64,000 bases of DNA from Streptomyces wuyuanensis (GCF_900103455.1 NZ_FNHI01000004.1:124001-188000), one strand, 5' to 3'; shown: positions 38,137-46,887, counted from the stretch's first letter. Notes: generated by a model not told the origin, from the letters alone. Numbers and translations are program-made.

Positions 38137-39036
38137 ATGTCAGCAGTGCGCACAGGGCGTTGTCTCGCCCTCATGACGGCCGCGTGCCTCCTCTCCGCCC
38201 TCACGGCGACCGGACCGGCCGCCGCCGCGGGGCCGGCCGGAACCCGCCCCGCGGTGGGGCACGACACCGATCCGTTCCCCGGCCCGCTGCCCGGTTCCGG
38301 GTCCCGGCGGGCGCCCGGCGCCTTCTACAAACAGGCCCTCGACACCCTGGGACCCCAGCGGCTCACCGCCGAGCAGCGGCGGGTCACCGCCCGGAAGGAG
38401 GCGGAGGCCTCCGCATGGTTCCAGCGCCCCGCCGCCCGCGCGAAGCGCGCCGGTTACGTCGTCTCGGGCGGGCTGCACCAGTCCCAGCAGACCTCGTACT
38501 GGTGCGGCCCGGCAGCCCTGGTCATCACGCAGTCCGCGCACGACGAGGTCGGCGGGCGCTCCCAGCAGAGCGCGGCGAACCTCCTGGAGACCGACTCCAG
38601 CGGCACGGCCTGGTACGGAGTCGGCATCGACGTACCGGAGCCGACCGGCTATCCGATGGTCGACGCCCTCAACCACCGCCTCCCCGGCGCCAACTACGTG
38701 CCCAGGTCGCTGCCGTACAGCCCGACCTCGGCCGACGTGGCGGACTTCCGGGAGCACATCGTCCACAACACCGACTACGACTACGCGATCGCCGGCAACG
38801 CCTGGGAGGTTCCGGGCGGTCCGCACCTGGCCGGCCACCCGAACATCGAGATCTTCCACTGGGTCGCCATCGACGGCTACAACAGCGACACGGACGCGCA
38901 GCAGGTCCGCTATCTGGACCCGGTCGGCGGGGTGAGCACCAGCGTGATCTCGTGGGCCGGCGGCGTCCCCAAGTCCGCCAAGATCTCCGCGGACTCCATC
39001 ACGACGATCATGGGCGGCCGTGGCTACGTCTGGTAG
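38137..39036 (+). CDS. Secreted C39-like cysteine peptidase
   Basis: A 299-residue exported protein with a signal peptide (TGRCLALMTAACLLSALTAT, then AAAA). The peptidase_C39-like domain has C123 in QQTSYWCGPAALVI, H241 in EIFHWVAIDGYN and D261 in RYLDPVGG, a complete papain-like triad. In bacteriocin exporters such domains cut leader peptides, but this stand-alone extracellular form is more likely a general or cell-wall peptidase. ATG 38137 has AGGAG 9 nt upstream. The next gene starts 17 bp before its stop. Confidence 0.87.
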   Translation: MSAVRTGRCLALMTAACLLSALTATGPAAAAGPAGTRPAVGHDTDPFPGPLPGSGSRRAPGAFYKQALDTLGPQRLTAEQRRVTARKEAEASAWFQRPAARAKRAGYVVSGGLHQSQQTSYWCGPAALVITQSAHDEVGGRSQQSAANLLETDSSGTAWYGVGIDVPEPTGYPMVDALNHRLPGANYVPRSLPYSPTSADVADFREHIVHNTDYDYAIAGNAWEVPGGPHLAGHPNIEIFHWVAIDGYNSDTDAQQVRYLDPVGGVSTSVISWAGGVPKSAKISADSITTIMGGRGYVW

Positions 39037-40393
39037 CTCCGGACGGGAACCCCGGAACGGCGGGCCCCGTCCGGCGGGCGGGGCCTCGCCGCACCGGCCG
39101 GCGGGAGAGGACGGACGGCGGGCCCGGGCGGGGACGCCGTCCGTCCCGGCGCTGCTGGGCTCGGCCCTGCTCGTACTGGCCGGGCTCGGCTGTTCACCGG
39201 CCCACAGGTCCGGCCCGACGGATCCCACCGCCGCCCCGGTCCCCTCCGCATCCGCGTCCTCGGGAGCCACGCCGTCCTCGTCGGGATCGGCCAACGCGCT
39301 CCCGTCCGGCCCCGCTCGGACGGGAGCGCCGAACGCCACGGTCGTCCGGGCGGCCTGCGAGGCACCCCTGCCCGAGAGCTGGCGGTCCGCGCTCGCGGCC
39401 GGGGAGTTCCGCGCTCCTACGGGCCAGCGCGCGGTCCTCACCGAGGTCGGTCCGCGGGCCCGGTGGACCGTGGTCCAGCTCTCCGACGGGCGGAGCCGCC
39501 GGGCGGCCCTGGTCGAGGACTCCGAGGCACCGCGCACGCTGCTGACGTTCACCGATCCCGTCGAGCACCAGCTCCTGGCGGCCGACGTGTCCGCGGACGG
39601 GCGGTGGACCGCGTTCGCGGTGCTGGAGGGGCGCACGCTCGACAGCCCGTGGTCGCTGTACGTGCAGGACGCCGAGGGCGGGATGCGCAGGCTGGCACGG
39701 TCCACCCTCCCGGGCCCGCTCCCCCAGCCCGTCGTGCGGGACGGTTCGGTCTTCTGGGCGCAGGGCACGGGCAAGGGCCGGGCCACGATCTACACCAGCC
39801 CGATCCGCCCGCCGGGCTCCGGGGACCGCGCACCGGCGCCGCGCGCCCTGCACTCCGGCGTGATCGACGCCCCGTTCGCCGCGGGCGGGCTGCTGGCCTG
39901 GCGGGAGGCGAGTGCGGACGGCCGGTCGACGAGGCTGTCCGCGCTGTCCTTCGCCACCCTGCGCCCGGCCGGGCTGCCCGGCCCCCTCGCCTCGCTGCGC
40001 GATCTGCGGTCTCCGGCGTCCGACGGCACCACCTGGGCGTGGATCGAGGACGAGCAGGACGCGGGTGAGCCGCGGCTGGTGGTCTGGCGGCAGGGGCAGT
40101 CGTCACCGGTGGCGCGGCTCTCCGGTGCCCCCGCGGCCGAAGGGCTCGACCAGCTGCGGATCAGCGGGGAACTGATCACATGGCGCACGCCGGAGGCCGC
40201 CTACGCCCTGGACCTGCGGACCTCGGCGTACACCCGGATCACACCGCAGTACGGCTACGCCCAGGCCAGAGCGGGCGCGCTGGCCGTCGCGTACAACAAG
40301 GACCTGACGAAGGGGCCGGGCGCGCGGTCGGTGATCCAGGTCGTGCGTGCGGACCGGCTGCCTCAGCTGCCGAAGCCGCGGAACTGCGGCTGA
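39020..40393 (+). CDS. Membrane-anchored beta-propeller-like protein, unknown function
   Basis: A 457-residue protein I do not recognise by name. One hydrophobic segment near residues 43-58 ends LAGLGC, a weak lipobox, so it is probably exported and anchored. A Ser/Pro/Thr-rich linker (about 60-105) follows. The rest shows repeated strands in the style of TolB/WD40 propellers (TFTDPVEHQLLAADVSADGR, LARSTLPGPLPQPVVRDGSV, DGTTWAWIEDEQDAGEPRL). GTG 39020 overlaps the C39-like gene by 17 bp, so the two are coupled and may act together at the cell surface. Confidence 0.72.
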   Translation: MATSGSSGREPRNGGPRPAGGASPHRPAGEDGRRARAGTPSVPALLGSALLVLAGLGCSPAHRSGPTDPTAAPVPSASASSGATPSSSGSANALPSGPARTGAPNATVVRAACEAPLPESWRSALAAGEFRAPTGQRAVLTEVGPRARWTVVQLSDGRSRRAALVEDSEAPRTLLTFTDPVEHQLLAADVSADGRWTAFAVLEGRTLDSPWSLYVQDAEGGMRRLARSTLPGPLPQPVVRDGSVFWAQGTGKGRATIYTSPIRPPGSGDRAPAPRALHSGVIDAPFAAGGLLAWREASADGRSTRLSALSFATLRPAGLPGPLASLRDLRSPASDGTTWAWIEDEQDAGEPRLVVWRQGQSSPVARLSGAPAAEGLDQLRISGELITWRTPEAAYALDLRTSAYTRITPQYGYAQARAGALAVAYNKDLTKGPGARSVIQVVRADRLPQLPKPRNCG

Positions 40394-40667
40394 CGGCCGG
40401 CGGCACGGAGCACGGCTCGGGCCCGCGGAACCCGAGCGCCCGTGTTCCGCACCGCGGCTCCGGGGCCCGCGCGGGTGGCCGGCGGGTCGTCGACCGGGTG
40501 GCGGTGGCCGGCCAGGGCCCCTCGGGCGACGGTGCCTCCGGTGGGGGTGGGGCAGGAGGGATCAGCGGCGTCGGTGTGGCGGGCCGGGATCCCTGATGCG
40601 GCGGGGACCGCGCAGCATCGACTGGCGAAACGTTTGGGCACAACGCTGCCGTGCCAGGGATGTGGAC

Positions 40668-41576
40668 ATGCCCGAGACCACGCTGATGCTGTCCGAAGAG
40701 GTGCGGGAGGCGCTCGACGCGCGCCGGCCCGTTGTCGCCCTGGAGTCCACGATCATCGCCCACGGACTGCCGCGACCGCGCAATCTGGCCGTCGCGGAGG
40801 AGTTGGAGACGCTGGTCAGAGGTGCCGGCGCGGTGCCGGCGACCATCGCCGTACTGGACGGACGGCCCCATGTCGGCCTGGACAAGGCCGGGTTGGAGCG
40901 CATCGCGACGGACCCCGGGATGCGCAAGTTCGGACATCGTGACCTCGCGCCCGCCCTCGCCGCCGGGGCCAGCGGGGCGACCACCGTGTCCGCCACGGCG
41001 TTCCTCGCGGCACGCGCCGGGATCCGGGTCTTCGCGACCGGCGGGCTCGGCGGGGTCCACCGGGAGTGGACGGTCACCCAGGACGAGTCTGCGGATCTGC
41101 GGCTGCTCGCCAGGACCGGGATCACCGTCGTCTGCGCGGGGGTCAAGTCGATCCTCGACGTCCCGGCGACGCTTCAGCGGCTGGAGACCCTCGGGGTCGC
41201 TGTCCTCGGTTACGGCACCGGCCACTTCCCCGGGTTCTATCTGTCCTCCTCCGGACTGCCGGTCGACTGGACGGTCCGCACGCCCGAGGAGGTGGCGGAC
41301 GTGATGCGGGCACAGGACGCGCTCGGCGGGCCGGAGACGGCGCTGATCGTGGGCCGGCCGGTCGCGGAGGACGAGCAGCTGAACCCCGACCTGCACGACC
41401 GCGTGCTCGCGGAGGCCCTGGACGAGTGCCGGGAGCGGGGCATCGGCGGCCAGGCGGTCACTCCCTTCCTGCTGGACTTCCTGATGAAACGCACGGGCGG
41501 CGCGTCCCTGGAGGCGAATCTGGCGGCGGTACGCGGCAACGTACGGCTGGCGGCACGGATCGCGGCGGCGCTGTGA
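40668..41576 (+). CDS. psuG: Pseudouridine-5'-phosphate glycosidase
   Basis: Splits pseudouridine 5'-phosphate into uracil and ribose 5-phosphate, the second step of pseudouridine breakdown from RNA turnover. The protein has 302 residues. Active-site residues align with E. coli PsuG: E26 (ALESTIIAHG), K87 (MRKFGHRDL), K160 (VCAGVKSILD) and N284 (EANLAAVRGN). The GTGHFPGFYL loop is also conserved. ATG 40668 chosen. The kinase that makes its substrate overlaps its stop. Confidence 0.94.
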   Translation: MPETTLMLSEEVREALDARRPVVALESTIIAHGLPRPRNLAVAEELETLVRGAGAVPATIAVLDGRPHVGLDKAGLERIATDPGMRKFGHRDLAPALAAGASGATTVSATAFLAARAGIRVFATGGLGGVHREWTVTQDESADLRLLARTGITVVCAGVKSILDVPATLQRLETLGVAVLGYGTGHFPGFYLSSSGLPVDWTVRTPEEVADVMRAQDALGGPETALIVGRPVAEDEQLNPDLHDRVLAEALDECRERGIGGQAVTPFLLDFLMKRTGGASLEANLAAVRGNVRLAARIAAAL

Positions 41577-42523
41577 GGGCACCCGCGGGGCGCGAGGAGG
41601 CGGCGGGACCGGATGCGGCCGGGGCGCTGCTGGTCGTCGGCGACGTGGCCACGGACGTGGTGGCCCGGCACGCCGAGGCACTCGCGCACGGGACGGACAC
41701 TCCGGCGGAGATACGGACGCTGCCGGGCGGAGCGGGAGCCAATGCCGCCTGCTGGGCGGCGTTTTCGGGTTGTGCCGATGTACGCCTGCTCGGCCGGGTC
41801 GGCGCCGGAACCGCGGACTGGCACGGCGCACTGCTGCGGGAAGCCGGAGTACGCCCGTTGCTGGTCCGGGACGAGGAGGCGCCGACGGCCACGGTCGTCG
41901 CACTGGTCGACGCGGGGGCCGAGCGAACGTTCCTGACCGACAGCGGAGCGGCCCTGCGGCTGTGCCCCGCCGACTGGTCGCCGGGGCTGCTCGACGGGGT
42001 TTCCCGGCTCCATCTCTCCGGGTACCTCCTCTTCTCCGAGCCCAGCCGTGAGCTGGCCGGGCTGGCGCTCGCGGACGCGCTCGACCGGGGCGTTCCGGTG
42101 AGCGTCGACCCGGCGTCGGCCGGGTTCATCGCCGCTCTGGGCGTGGACCGTTTCCTCGCGGCGACGGCGGGCGCCGCGGTGCTGCTCCCGAACGCGGACG
42201 AGGCCCGGCTCCTGACCGGGCTCCCCGACACCGCCGACGCCGCGGCCAAGCTGAGCCGCCATGTCCCGCTGGCCGTCGTCACGCTCGGCGCGGGCGGCGC
42301 GCTGGTCGCGGAGTCGGGCGCGGTGACGGCCCGGATCGCCCCCGTCCCGGCGACGGCGATCGACTCCACGGGCGCGGGCGACGCCTTCACGGGCGCGTTC
42401 CTGGCCGCCCTGCTCGCCGGCGCGTCCCCGGCCGCCGCGGCATCGGCGGGATGCCGTGCGGGAGCCCGCGCGGTCTCCGTGTGCGGGGGCCGCCCGACCG
42501 GGAGCGGGGGAACGCGGCCGTAA
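41573..42523 (+). CDS. psuK: PfkB-family kinase, probable pseudouridine kinase
   Basis: A 316-residue ribokinase-type enzyme. GDVATDVVARHAEAL and LPGGAGANAACWAAFSGCAD match signature 1; IDSTGAGDAFTGAFLAALLA is signature 2. Coupling by a GTGA overlap with psuG makes pseudouridine the likely substrate: kinase plus glycosidase form the two-step salvage route, and this is how the pair occurs in other bacteria. The protein sequence alone would only say sugar or nucleoside kinase. GTG 41573 starts within the last psuG codons. Confidence 0.85.
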   Translation: MRAPAGREEAAGPDAAGALLVVGDVATDVVARHAEALAHGTDTPAEIRTLPGGAGANAACWAAFSGCADVRLLGRVGAGTADWHGALLREAGVRPLLVRDEEAPTATVVALVDAGAERTFLTDSGAALRLCPADWSPGLLDGVSRLHLSGYLLFSEPSRELAGLALADALDRGVPVSVDPASAGFIAALGVDRFLAATAGAAVLLPNADEARLLTGLPDTADAAAKLSRHVPLAVVTLGAGGALVAESGAVTARIAPVPATAIDSTGAGDAFTGAFLAALLAGASPAAAASAGCRAGARAVSVCGGRPTGSGGTRP

Positions 42524-42973
42524 GGGCCGTCCCGTCATCACCGGTGGATCAGCGCGCGGCGTCGGATGCGGTGCCGCGCGAGGCGGAGGGCCGCCCTCAT
42601 ACCGGGTGCAATAGGGCGATCCGCCATCGCAGCGAGGTGCCGTTGCTGTCGTCGTGCGCCCGCTGGGGTTTACGGGAAGCCCGGAGTCCCGGGTCCGCTC
42701 CGGGACACCGGGACGGCGCCGGCCGGCACGTGCTCCGCGGGGCCCCTGAGCACGGCCGAGCCCCTGGCGTACCTGCTCGCGCCCCGTGGGACGGCCGGCC
42801 CGGCCCGTACCCCCGGGAGCTCGGGGAGAACCTGTGCGCACCCACCGGGCCTTCGACACGGCCGAACCCGGACGGACCGCGAAGGCCGCGCCGGGCACGT
42901 GCGGCGCCCGCCGCACCGCGCCGACACCCGAACCCTCCCCGCGCCACGCGCAGGCCTCCGGCCGCCACGTGCC
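42524..42973. other. 450-bp gap with no supported gene
   Basis: Lies between the convergent ends of psuK and the uridine-kinase-like gene. Open frames here are all Arg/Pro/Gly-rich shadow translations. I see no clear hairpin, repeat or promoter. It may be a decayed gene. Confidence 0.5.
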
Positions 42974-43642
42974 CTACCGGGCCCCACCGTTCTCGTCGCG
43001 GCGCCCCCACGGCGCGCTCCACGCGGGGTGGCGCGGATCGTCGGCGCGGACCACCACGTCGGCGGATTCGGACGGCGAGACCTCGCGCTCGTACCGCTCG
43101 AAGGCGGGGAGCGTCCACTGCTCGCCGGCGTCGGTGCGGCGGCGCAGTGCGCCGGACGAGAGGCGCAGATGGACGGTCAGGTCGAAGGGGAACCAGTGCC
43201 CGAGGAGCAGCGGGCCGTGGACCACCAGCACGCCGCCGGGCGGCAGTTCGGCGTGCGGGCTGCGCGTCGCGCGGTCGGCGGCCGGGTCCCAGAGGTCCGG
43301 AAGCACCCGCCCCGAACCGCCCGGCTCCAGTGGCCCGAACACCTCGCGCCAGAGCGCCCCGGTGTCGAACCAGCCGTCGTAGTAGCTGTCGGGGTCCTCG
43401 CGTCCGTGCTCGAACCGCAGCGACGCCGGCCGCAGGAACCCGCTCGTGCCCACCAACTGCACCGAGCGCCCGCGCAGCCGCAGCGCCTCGGCGAGGGACC
43501 CGGCCGCGCTCGCCGTGCCGGCGGCGGGGGCGCCGTCGACGGCGATGCGCAGCCAGGGGCTTCCGTCGTCGGCCCGGATCTCCGTGATCCGGTCGGCGAC
43601 GGCCTCGGTCAGCCGTTCCCAGGTGATCGGTTCCAGTCGCAC
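42974..43642 (-). CDS. Uridine-kinase-like protein with degenerate P-loop
   Basis: A 222-residue protein resembling the uridine kinase/phosphoribulokinase fold. The N-terminal helix ERLTEAVADRI and strand LRIAVDGAPAAGTAS stand where GxxGSGK[ST] is expected, but the Walker lysine is gone (residues 35-45). Later parts look intact: VQLVGTSGFLRPASLRFEHG, DSYYDGWFDTGALWREVF and GVLVVHGPLLLG (lid and Walker-B-like). Either it binds nucleoside without ATP chemistry or it uses an altered loop. GTG 43642 starts 7 bp after the HxlR gene stop, so the two are an operon. The location beside psuG-psuK suggests a nucleoside link. Confidence 0.75.
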   Translation of the reverse strand: MRLEPITWERLTEAVADRITEIRADDGSPWLRIAVDGAPAAGTASAAGSLAEALRLRGRSVQLVGTSGFLRPASLRFEHGREDPDSYYDGWFDTGALWREVFGPLEPGGSGRVLPDLWDPAADRATRSPHAELPPGGVLVVHGPLLLGHWFPFDLTVHLRLSSGALRRRTDAGEQWTLPAFERYEREVSPSESADVVVRADDPRHPAWSAPWGRRDENGGAR

Positions 43643-43649
43643 CGGTCCA

Positions 43650-44396
43650 TCATCGCGCCCGGCCGTTCCCCGGATCCCCTCCGCCCCGCGACGGGCCGCA
43701 GGACGCGTCGACGAGTGCGCCGGGGCCCCGGGGCCCCGGCGCCCGTGGGCTCGCCAACGCGACCGCCAGGGCCCCGGTGCCGGAGACACCGATCCGGCCG
43801 TCCCGTACGCCCTCCTCGATGCCGAGGTCCCCCCGGCTGACGGCGAGACAGGTTGCGCCGTCGAGCTCCAGCCGGGTGACCGGGCTCCCCGCGGGCGCCG
43901 GGCCGTCTCCGTAACCGGAGGGCCCGGACCCGTCCGGCGCGAGGCGCAGATGGAACTCGCCCTCCGGAAGGCGGACTTCGACCGTGTCCGTCACACCCAC
44001 CGTCTCCAGGCGGTGCAGCAGCGGGACGGCGAACCAGTGGGCCCGGACCGCGTCCGTCGGCCGGGGCCCGTCGAGGGCGGGCGCGCCCCATTCGGCAAGG
44101 GCTCCGACCAGGGGGAGCAACGCCGCTCCACGCTCCGTGAGTTCGTACACGTACGCGGAGACCGGGGCGGGCAGCCGGCGCCGGGCCGCCAGCCCGTCGC
44201 GCTCCATGTCCTTGAGCCGGGAGGCGAGCACATCCGTGCTGACGCCCGGCAGATCGGCGTGGAGGTCCGTGTACCGGCGGGGGCCCGCCAGCAGTTCCCG
44301 CACGATCAGCAGCGTCCAGCGGTCGCCGACGGAGTCGAGGGCACGGGCGACGGCGCAGTACTGGTCGTAGCTTCGGCGGCGCGGAGGACGGGGCAT
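43650..44396 (-). CDS. HxlR-family transcriptional regulator
   Basis: A 248-residue regulator. The winged helix-turn-helix of the HxlR/MarR-like type fills residues 1-110: YCAVARALDSVGDRWTLLIV, RRYTDLHADLPGVSTDVLAS and RLKDMERDGLAARR. The C-terminal ~120 residues form an extra domain resembling an SCP-2/sterol-carrier-like ligand pocket (VEVRLPEGEFHLRL, SRGDLGIEEGVRDGRI), so it may sense a hydrophobic ligand. A TAGACT -10 lies 7 nt before the ATG and CTTGGA 17 bp further up. Two palindromes cover this promoter, which points to autoregulation. Confidence 0.88.
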   Translation of the reverse strand: MPRPPRRRSYDQYCAVARALDSVGDRWTLLIVRELLAGPRRYTDLHADLPGVSTDVLASRLKDMERDGLAARRRLPAPVSAYVYELTERGAALLPLVGALAEWGAPALDGPRPTDAVRAHWFAVPLLHRLETVGVTDTVEVRLPEGEFHLRLAPDGSGPSGYGDGPAPAGSPVTRLELDGATCLAVSRGDLGIEEGVRDGRIGVSGTGALAVALASPRAPGPRGPGALVDASCGPSRGGGDPGNGRAR

Positions 44397-44403
44397 GCGG
44401 GTC

Positions 44404-44432
44404 AGTCTAGACCTGTTGTTGGACTTTCCAAG
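44404..44432 (-). promoter_or_regulatory. hxlR promoter with overlapping palindrome
   Basis: CTTGGA (44432-44427), 17-bp spacer, TAGACT (44409-44404), then 7 nt to the ATG, so leaderless. The inverted repeat TTGGA-CTT-TCCAA at 44419-44431 covers the -35 and part of the spacer. Confidence 0.6.
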
Positions 44433-44433
44433 C

Positions 44434-44458
44434 TGTCACTTGGTAAAACCAAGTGACA
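44434..44458. promoter_or_regulatory. Perfect 11-bp-arm operator in the hxlR/aminotransferase region
   Basis: Arms TGTCACTTGGT and ACCAAGTGACA separated by AAA, without a mismatch. It abuts the hxlR -35 on one side and overlaps a TTGGTA hexamer that could be the -35 of the aminotransferase promoter on the other. The best candidate is an HxlR dimer site controlling both genes. Confidence 0.75.
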
Positions 44459-44498
44459 TCGAGTACCAACGTCGCGCCAGTCCTGGGGAGGCCTCCGC

Positions 44499-45710
44499 AT
44501 GGAGTTCCGGCAGTCGAGCAAGCTCAGCGAGGTCTGCTACGAGATCCGCGGCCCGGTGATCGAGCACGCCAACGCGCTGGAGGAGGCGGGCCACAGCGTG
44601 CTGCGGCTCAATACCGGCAACCCCGCGCTCTTCGGCTTCGAGGCGCCGGAGGAGATCGTCCAGGACATGATCCGGATGCTGCCGAAGGCCCACGGCTACA
44701 CGGACTCCCGCGGGATCCTCTCCGCCCGGCGTGCCGTTGCCCAGCGCTACGAGGGCCTCGGGCTGACGGACGTCTCCGTCGACGACGTGTTCCTCGGCAA
44801 CGGCGTGTCCGAACTCGTGTCCATGGCGGTGCAGGCGCTGCTGGAGGACGGCGACGAAGTGCTCGTTCCCGCACCCGACTTCCCGCTGTGGACCGCCGTC
44901 ACGACCCTCTCCGGCGGAAAGCCCGTCCACTATCTCTGCGACGAGTCGGCGGACTGGTACCCCGACCTGGACGACATGGCATCGAAGATCACCGACCGGA
45001 CCAGGGCCGTCGTGATCATCAACCCCAACAACCCGACCGGAGCGGTGTATCCGCGCGAGATCGTCGAGGGGATCCTGGACCTGGCGCGCCGCCACCAGCT
45101 GATGGTCTTCGCCGACGAGATCTACGACCAGATCGTCTACGACGACGCAGTCCACCACACCGCGGCCGCCCTCGCTCCGGACCTCGTCGTCCTCACGTTC
45201 AGCGGGCTGTCCAAGACGTACCGGGTCGCGGGCTTCCGCTCCGGCTGGCTGGTCGTCACCGGCCCCAAGCAGCACGCGCGCAGCTATCTGGAGGGGCTCA
45301 CCATGCTCGCGTCGATGCGGCTGTGCCCCAACGCGCCCGCGCAGTACGCCATTCAGGCCGCGCTCGGCGGCCGCCAGTCGATCCGTGAACTCACCGCACC
45401 GGGCGGGCGGCTGCGCGAGCAGCGCGACCGGGCGTGGGAGCGGCTGAACGAGATCCCCGGCGTGTCGTGCGTGAAGCCCAAGGGGGCGCTGTACGCCTTC
45501 CCGCGCCTCGACCCCGAGGTGCACCCCATCCACGACGACGAGAAGTTCGTCCTGGACCTGCTGCTGCGGGAGAAGATCCAGGTGGTTCAGGGCACGGGCT
45601 TCAGCTGGCCGCGCCCGGACCACTTCCGCATCCTGACCCTTCCGCACGCGGACGACCTGGACGCCGCGATCAGCCGGATCGGGCGCTTCCTGAGCGGGTA
45701 CCGCCAGTAG
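44499..45710 (+). CDS. alaA: Pyridoxal-phosphate aminotransferase, AlaA-like
   Basis: A 403-residue class I/II aminotransferase, closest in pattern to AlaA alanine aminotransferase, which makes alanine from pyruvate and glutamate. The Schiff-base lysine is K239 in SGLSKTYRVAGFRSGW; INPNNPTGAVY and FADEIYDQIVYD are the cofactor motifs; the opening SSKLSEVCYEIRGPV is typical of AlaA. ATG 44499 has GGGGAGG upstream. It is divergent from hxlR and shares the palindromic operator region, so its expression is probably tied to the HxlR regulator. Confidence 0.88.
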   Translation: MEFRQSSKLSEVCYEIRGPVIEHANALEEAGHSVLRLNTGNPALFGFEAPEEIVQDMIRMLPKAHGYTDSRGILSARRAVAQRYEGLGLTDVSVDDVFLGNGVSELVSMAVQALLEDGDEVLVPAPDFPLWTAVTTLSGGKPVHYLCDESADWYPDLDDMASKITDRTRAVVIINPNNPTGAVYPREIVEGILDLARRHQLMVFADEIYDQIVYDDAVHHTAAALAPDLVVLTFSGLSKTYRVAGFRSGWLVVTGPKQHARSYLEGLTMLASMRLCPNAPAQYAIQAALGGRQSIRELTAPGGRLREQRDRAWERLNEIPGVSCVKPKGALYAFPRLDPEVHPIHDDEKFVLDLLLREKIQVVQGTGFSWPRPDHFRILTLPHADDLDAAISRIGRFLSGYRQ

Positions 45711-45926
45711 GCCGTGTCTGTCAGACGCGGTCCGAGGCCGTGGCGTCACGTCGGCGACGGCGGGGCGCGCAGGTGAACCGGGCGATCACGGGCGCGGGCG
45801 GGAGACGGGAGCGGACCCGGAGGCGTAGCCGGCCTCCGGGCCCTGTTGGTGCCGCTCACATTCACACGCCGGCACGCTTGAGAACCCGGGTCAGTCGTCA
45901 TTGCGCCGCGTCCTTCCTTTGGACCA

Positions 45927-45946
45927 CCGCGGACCGAGCTCCGCGG
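45927..45946. terminator. Hairpin after the aminotransferase gene
   Basis: A 7-bp perfect stem (CCGCGGA with TCCGCGG) and a 6-nt loop, 217 bp past the aminotransferase stop. Confidence 0.5.
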
Positions 45947-46046
45947 GCCGGACTTGAACCGGCATTTCGACGCACCAGGGCCCGGGCCCGGTCGATCCGG
46001 CGATGAGCGGCGAATGCTGAGTCTGGAGCGAGAGTCTGAGATTCAT

Positions 46047-46071
46047 CGCGACCGGTCTCCTGCCGGTCGCG
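46047..46071. terminator. Terminator between convergent genes
   Basis: A 9-bp perfect stem (CGCGACCGG with CCGGTCGCG) and a 7-nt loop, 85 bp beyond the stop of the minus-strand gene. Confidence 0.65.
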
Positions 46072-46155
46072 CGGTTCACGACAAGCTTCAGCTTCAGCTT
46101 TGCGCTCCTCGCGCACCCCGGCCGTGGTGCGTGGTGGCCGGGGAGTCCATGGGGG

Positions 46156-46887
46156 CTACCCGAAGAGGTAGCCGAACACCGCGTCGCCGACCCGCTGGTC
46201 GGTGACCTCGGCGCCGTTCGCCTCCTCGCGGGCGAACTTCACCGCCTGCTGGAGCTTCTCCACCCGGTCCAGCAGCTCGTTGACCCGGCGGGCGGGAAGG
46301 GCACCGGAGAACTTCACGGTGGTCCAGTACCCGACCGGGATGTCCTCGTAGTACACCTCGACCTGCGCGGGGTGCTTCTCGGTCGCCTCCGCCTTCACGT
46401 GGTTGCGGGGCACCTTCTTCGTACGGACCGTCTTCACCGGCTCGGTCTTCCACGAGTCGGTGGAGGGGTCCTGGGTCCAGGACTCGGCGGCGTCCAGCAC
46501 CGGGAGCTTACGCACGAAGGTGTTGATGTCCGTGAGCTGCTTCTCCAGGAAAAGGAGGTACGCGACGGGCACGTCGGCGACCAGCACCCGTCCGTCGACG
46601 GTGACGTCCGCGCGGGCCGCGCAGTTCGCCCAGTCCTTGGTGGCGGTCACGTCGAACAGCCGGGTCAGCGTCTTCGCGGTGTCGCGCAGCACGTCCTCGG
46701 CCTTGACCTGCACCAGCGTCGACTCGGGCGGAAGCTGTTCGCCCTCCTCGTCCTTGGGCTGGTAGGTACGGGCGATCCCGGCGAGCAGGGCCGGCTTCTG
46801 GAGGCCGTGATGAGCCGTCGTCAGGTCCTGGTGCGCCCTGGACTTGACGCCCTTCTCCACTGCGATGATCTGATTGAGTTTCGCCAC
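46156..46887 (-). CDS. Conserved protein of unknown function (DUF7873-like)
   Basis: A 243-residue soluble protein with an opening MAKLNQIIAVEKGVKSRAHQ that I associate with a widely conserved but uncharacterised streptomycete family. It has no signal peptide or membrane segment. Two parts are visible: an acidic/basic mixed N-terminal half with ADVTVDGRVLVADVPVAYLL, and a C-terminal coiled-coil-like helix (NELLDRVEKLQQAVKFAREE). Lysine content and less extreme composition set it apart from its GC-skewed neighbours. GTG 46887 lies 7 nt after TAACTT, a leaderless layout. Function unknown. Confidence 0.8.
   Translation of the reverse strand: MAKLNQIIAVEKGVKSRAHQDLTTAHHGLQKPALLAGIARTYQPKDEEGEQLPPESTLVQVKAEDVLRDTAKTLTRLFDVTATKDWANCAARADVTVDGRVLVADVPVAYLLFLEKQLTDINTFVRKLPVLDAAESWTQDPSTDSWKTEPVKTVRTKKVPRNHVKAEATEKHPAQVEVYYEDIPVGYWTTVKFSGALPARRVNELLDRVEKLQQAVKFAREEANGAEVTDQRVGDAVFGYLFG

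Larger units (their letters stand above)
45711..46155. other. 445-bp convergent intergenic region with two hairpins
   Basis: No gene supported. It holds hairpins at 45927-45946 and 46047-46071 and a short CAGCTT-type repetition near 46085-46100. A T-arm-like sequence near 45950-45965 does not belong to a foldable tRNA. Confidence 0.55.

Noticed and set aside
42566..43840. Long plus-strand open frames across the psuK to uridine-kinase gap
   Set aside because: They are Arg/Pro/Gly-rich, overlap the minus-strand gene on the other strand, and lack a ribosome site or any family motif; typical GC-rich shadow frames.
45935..46020. Possible tRNA on the minus strand, suggested by a T-arm-like GGTTCAAGTCC between GCCGG and CCGGC arms
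   Set aside because: No matching 5' acceptor strand, anticodon stem or D arm can be found at the right distances. The acceptor-like bases instead form a local hairpin.
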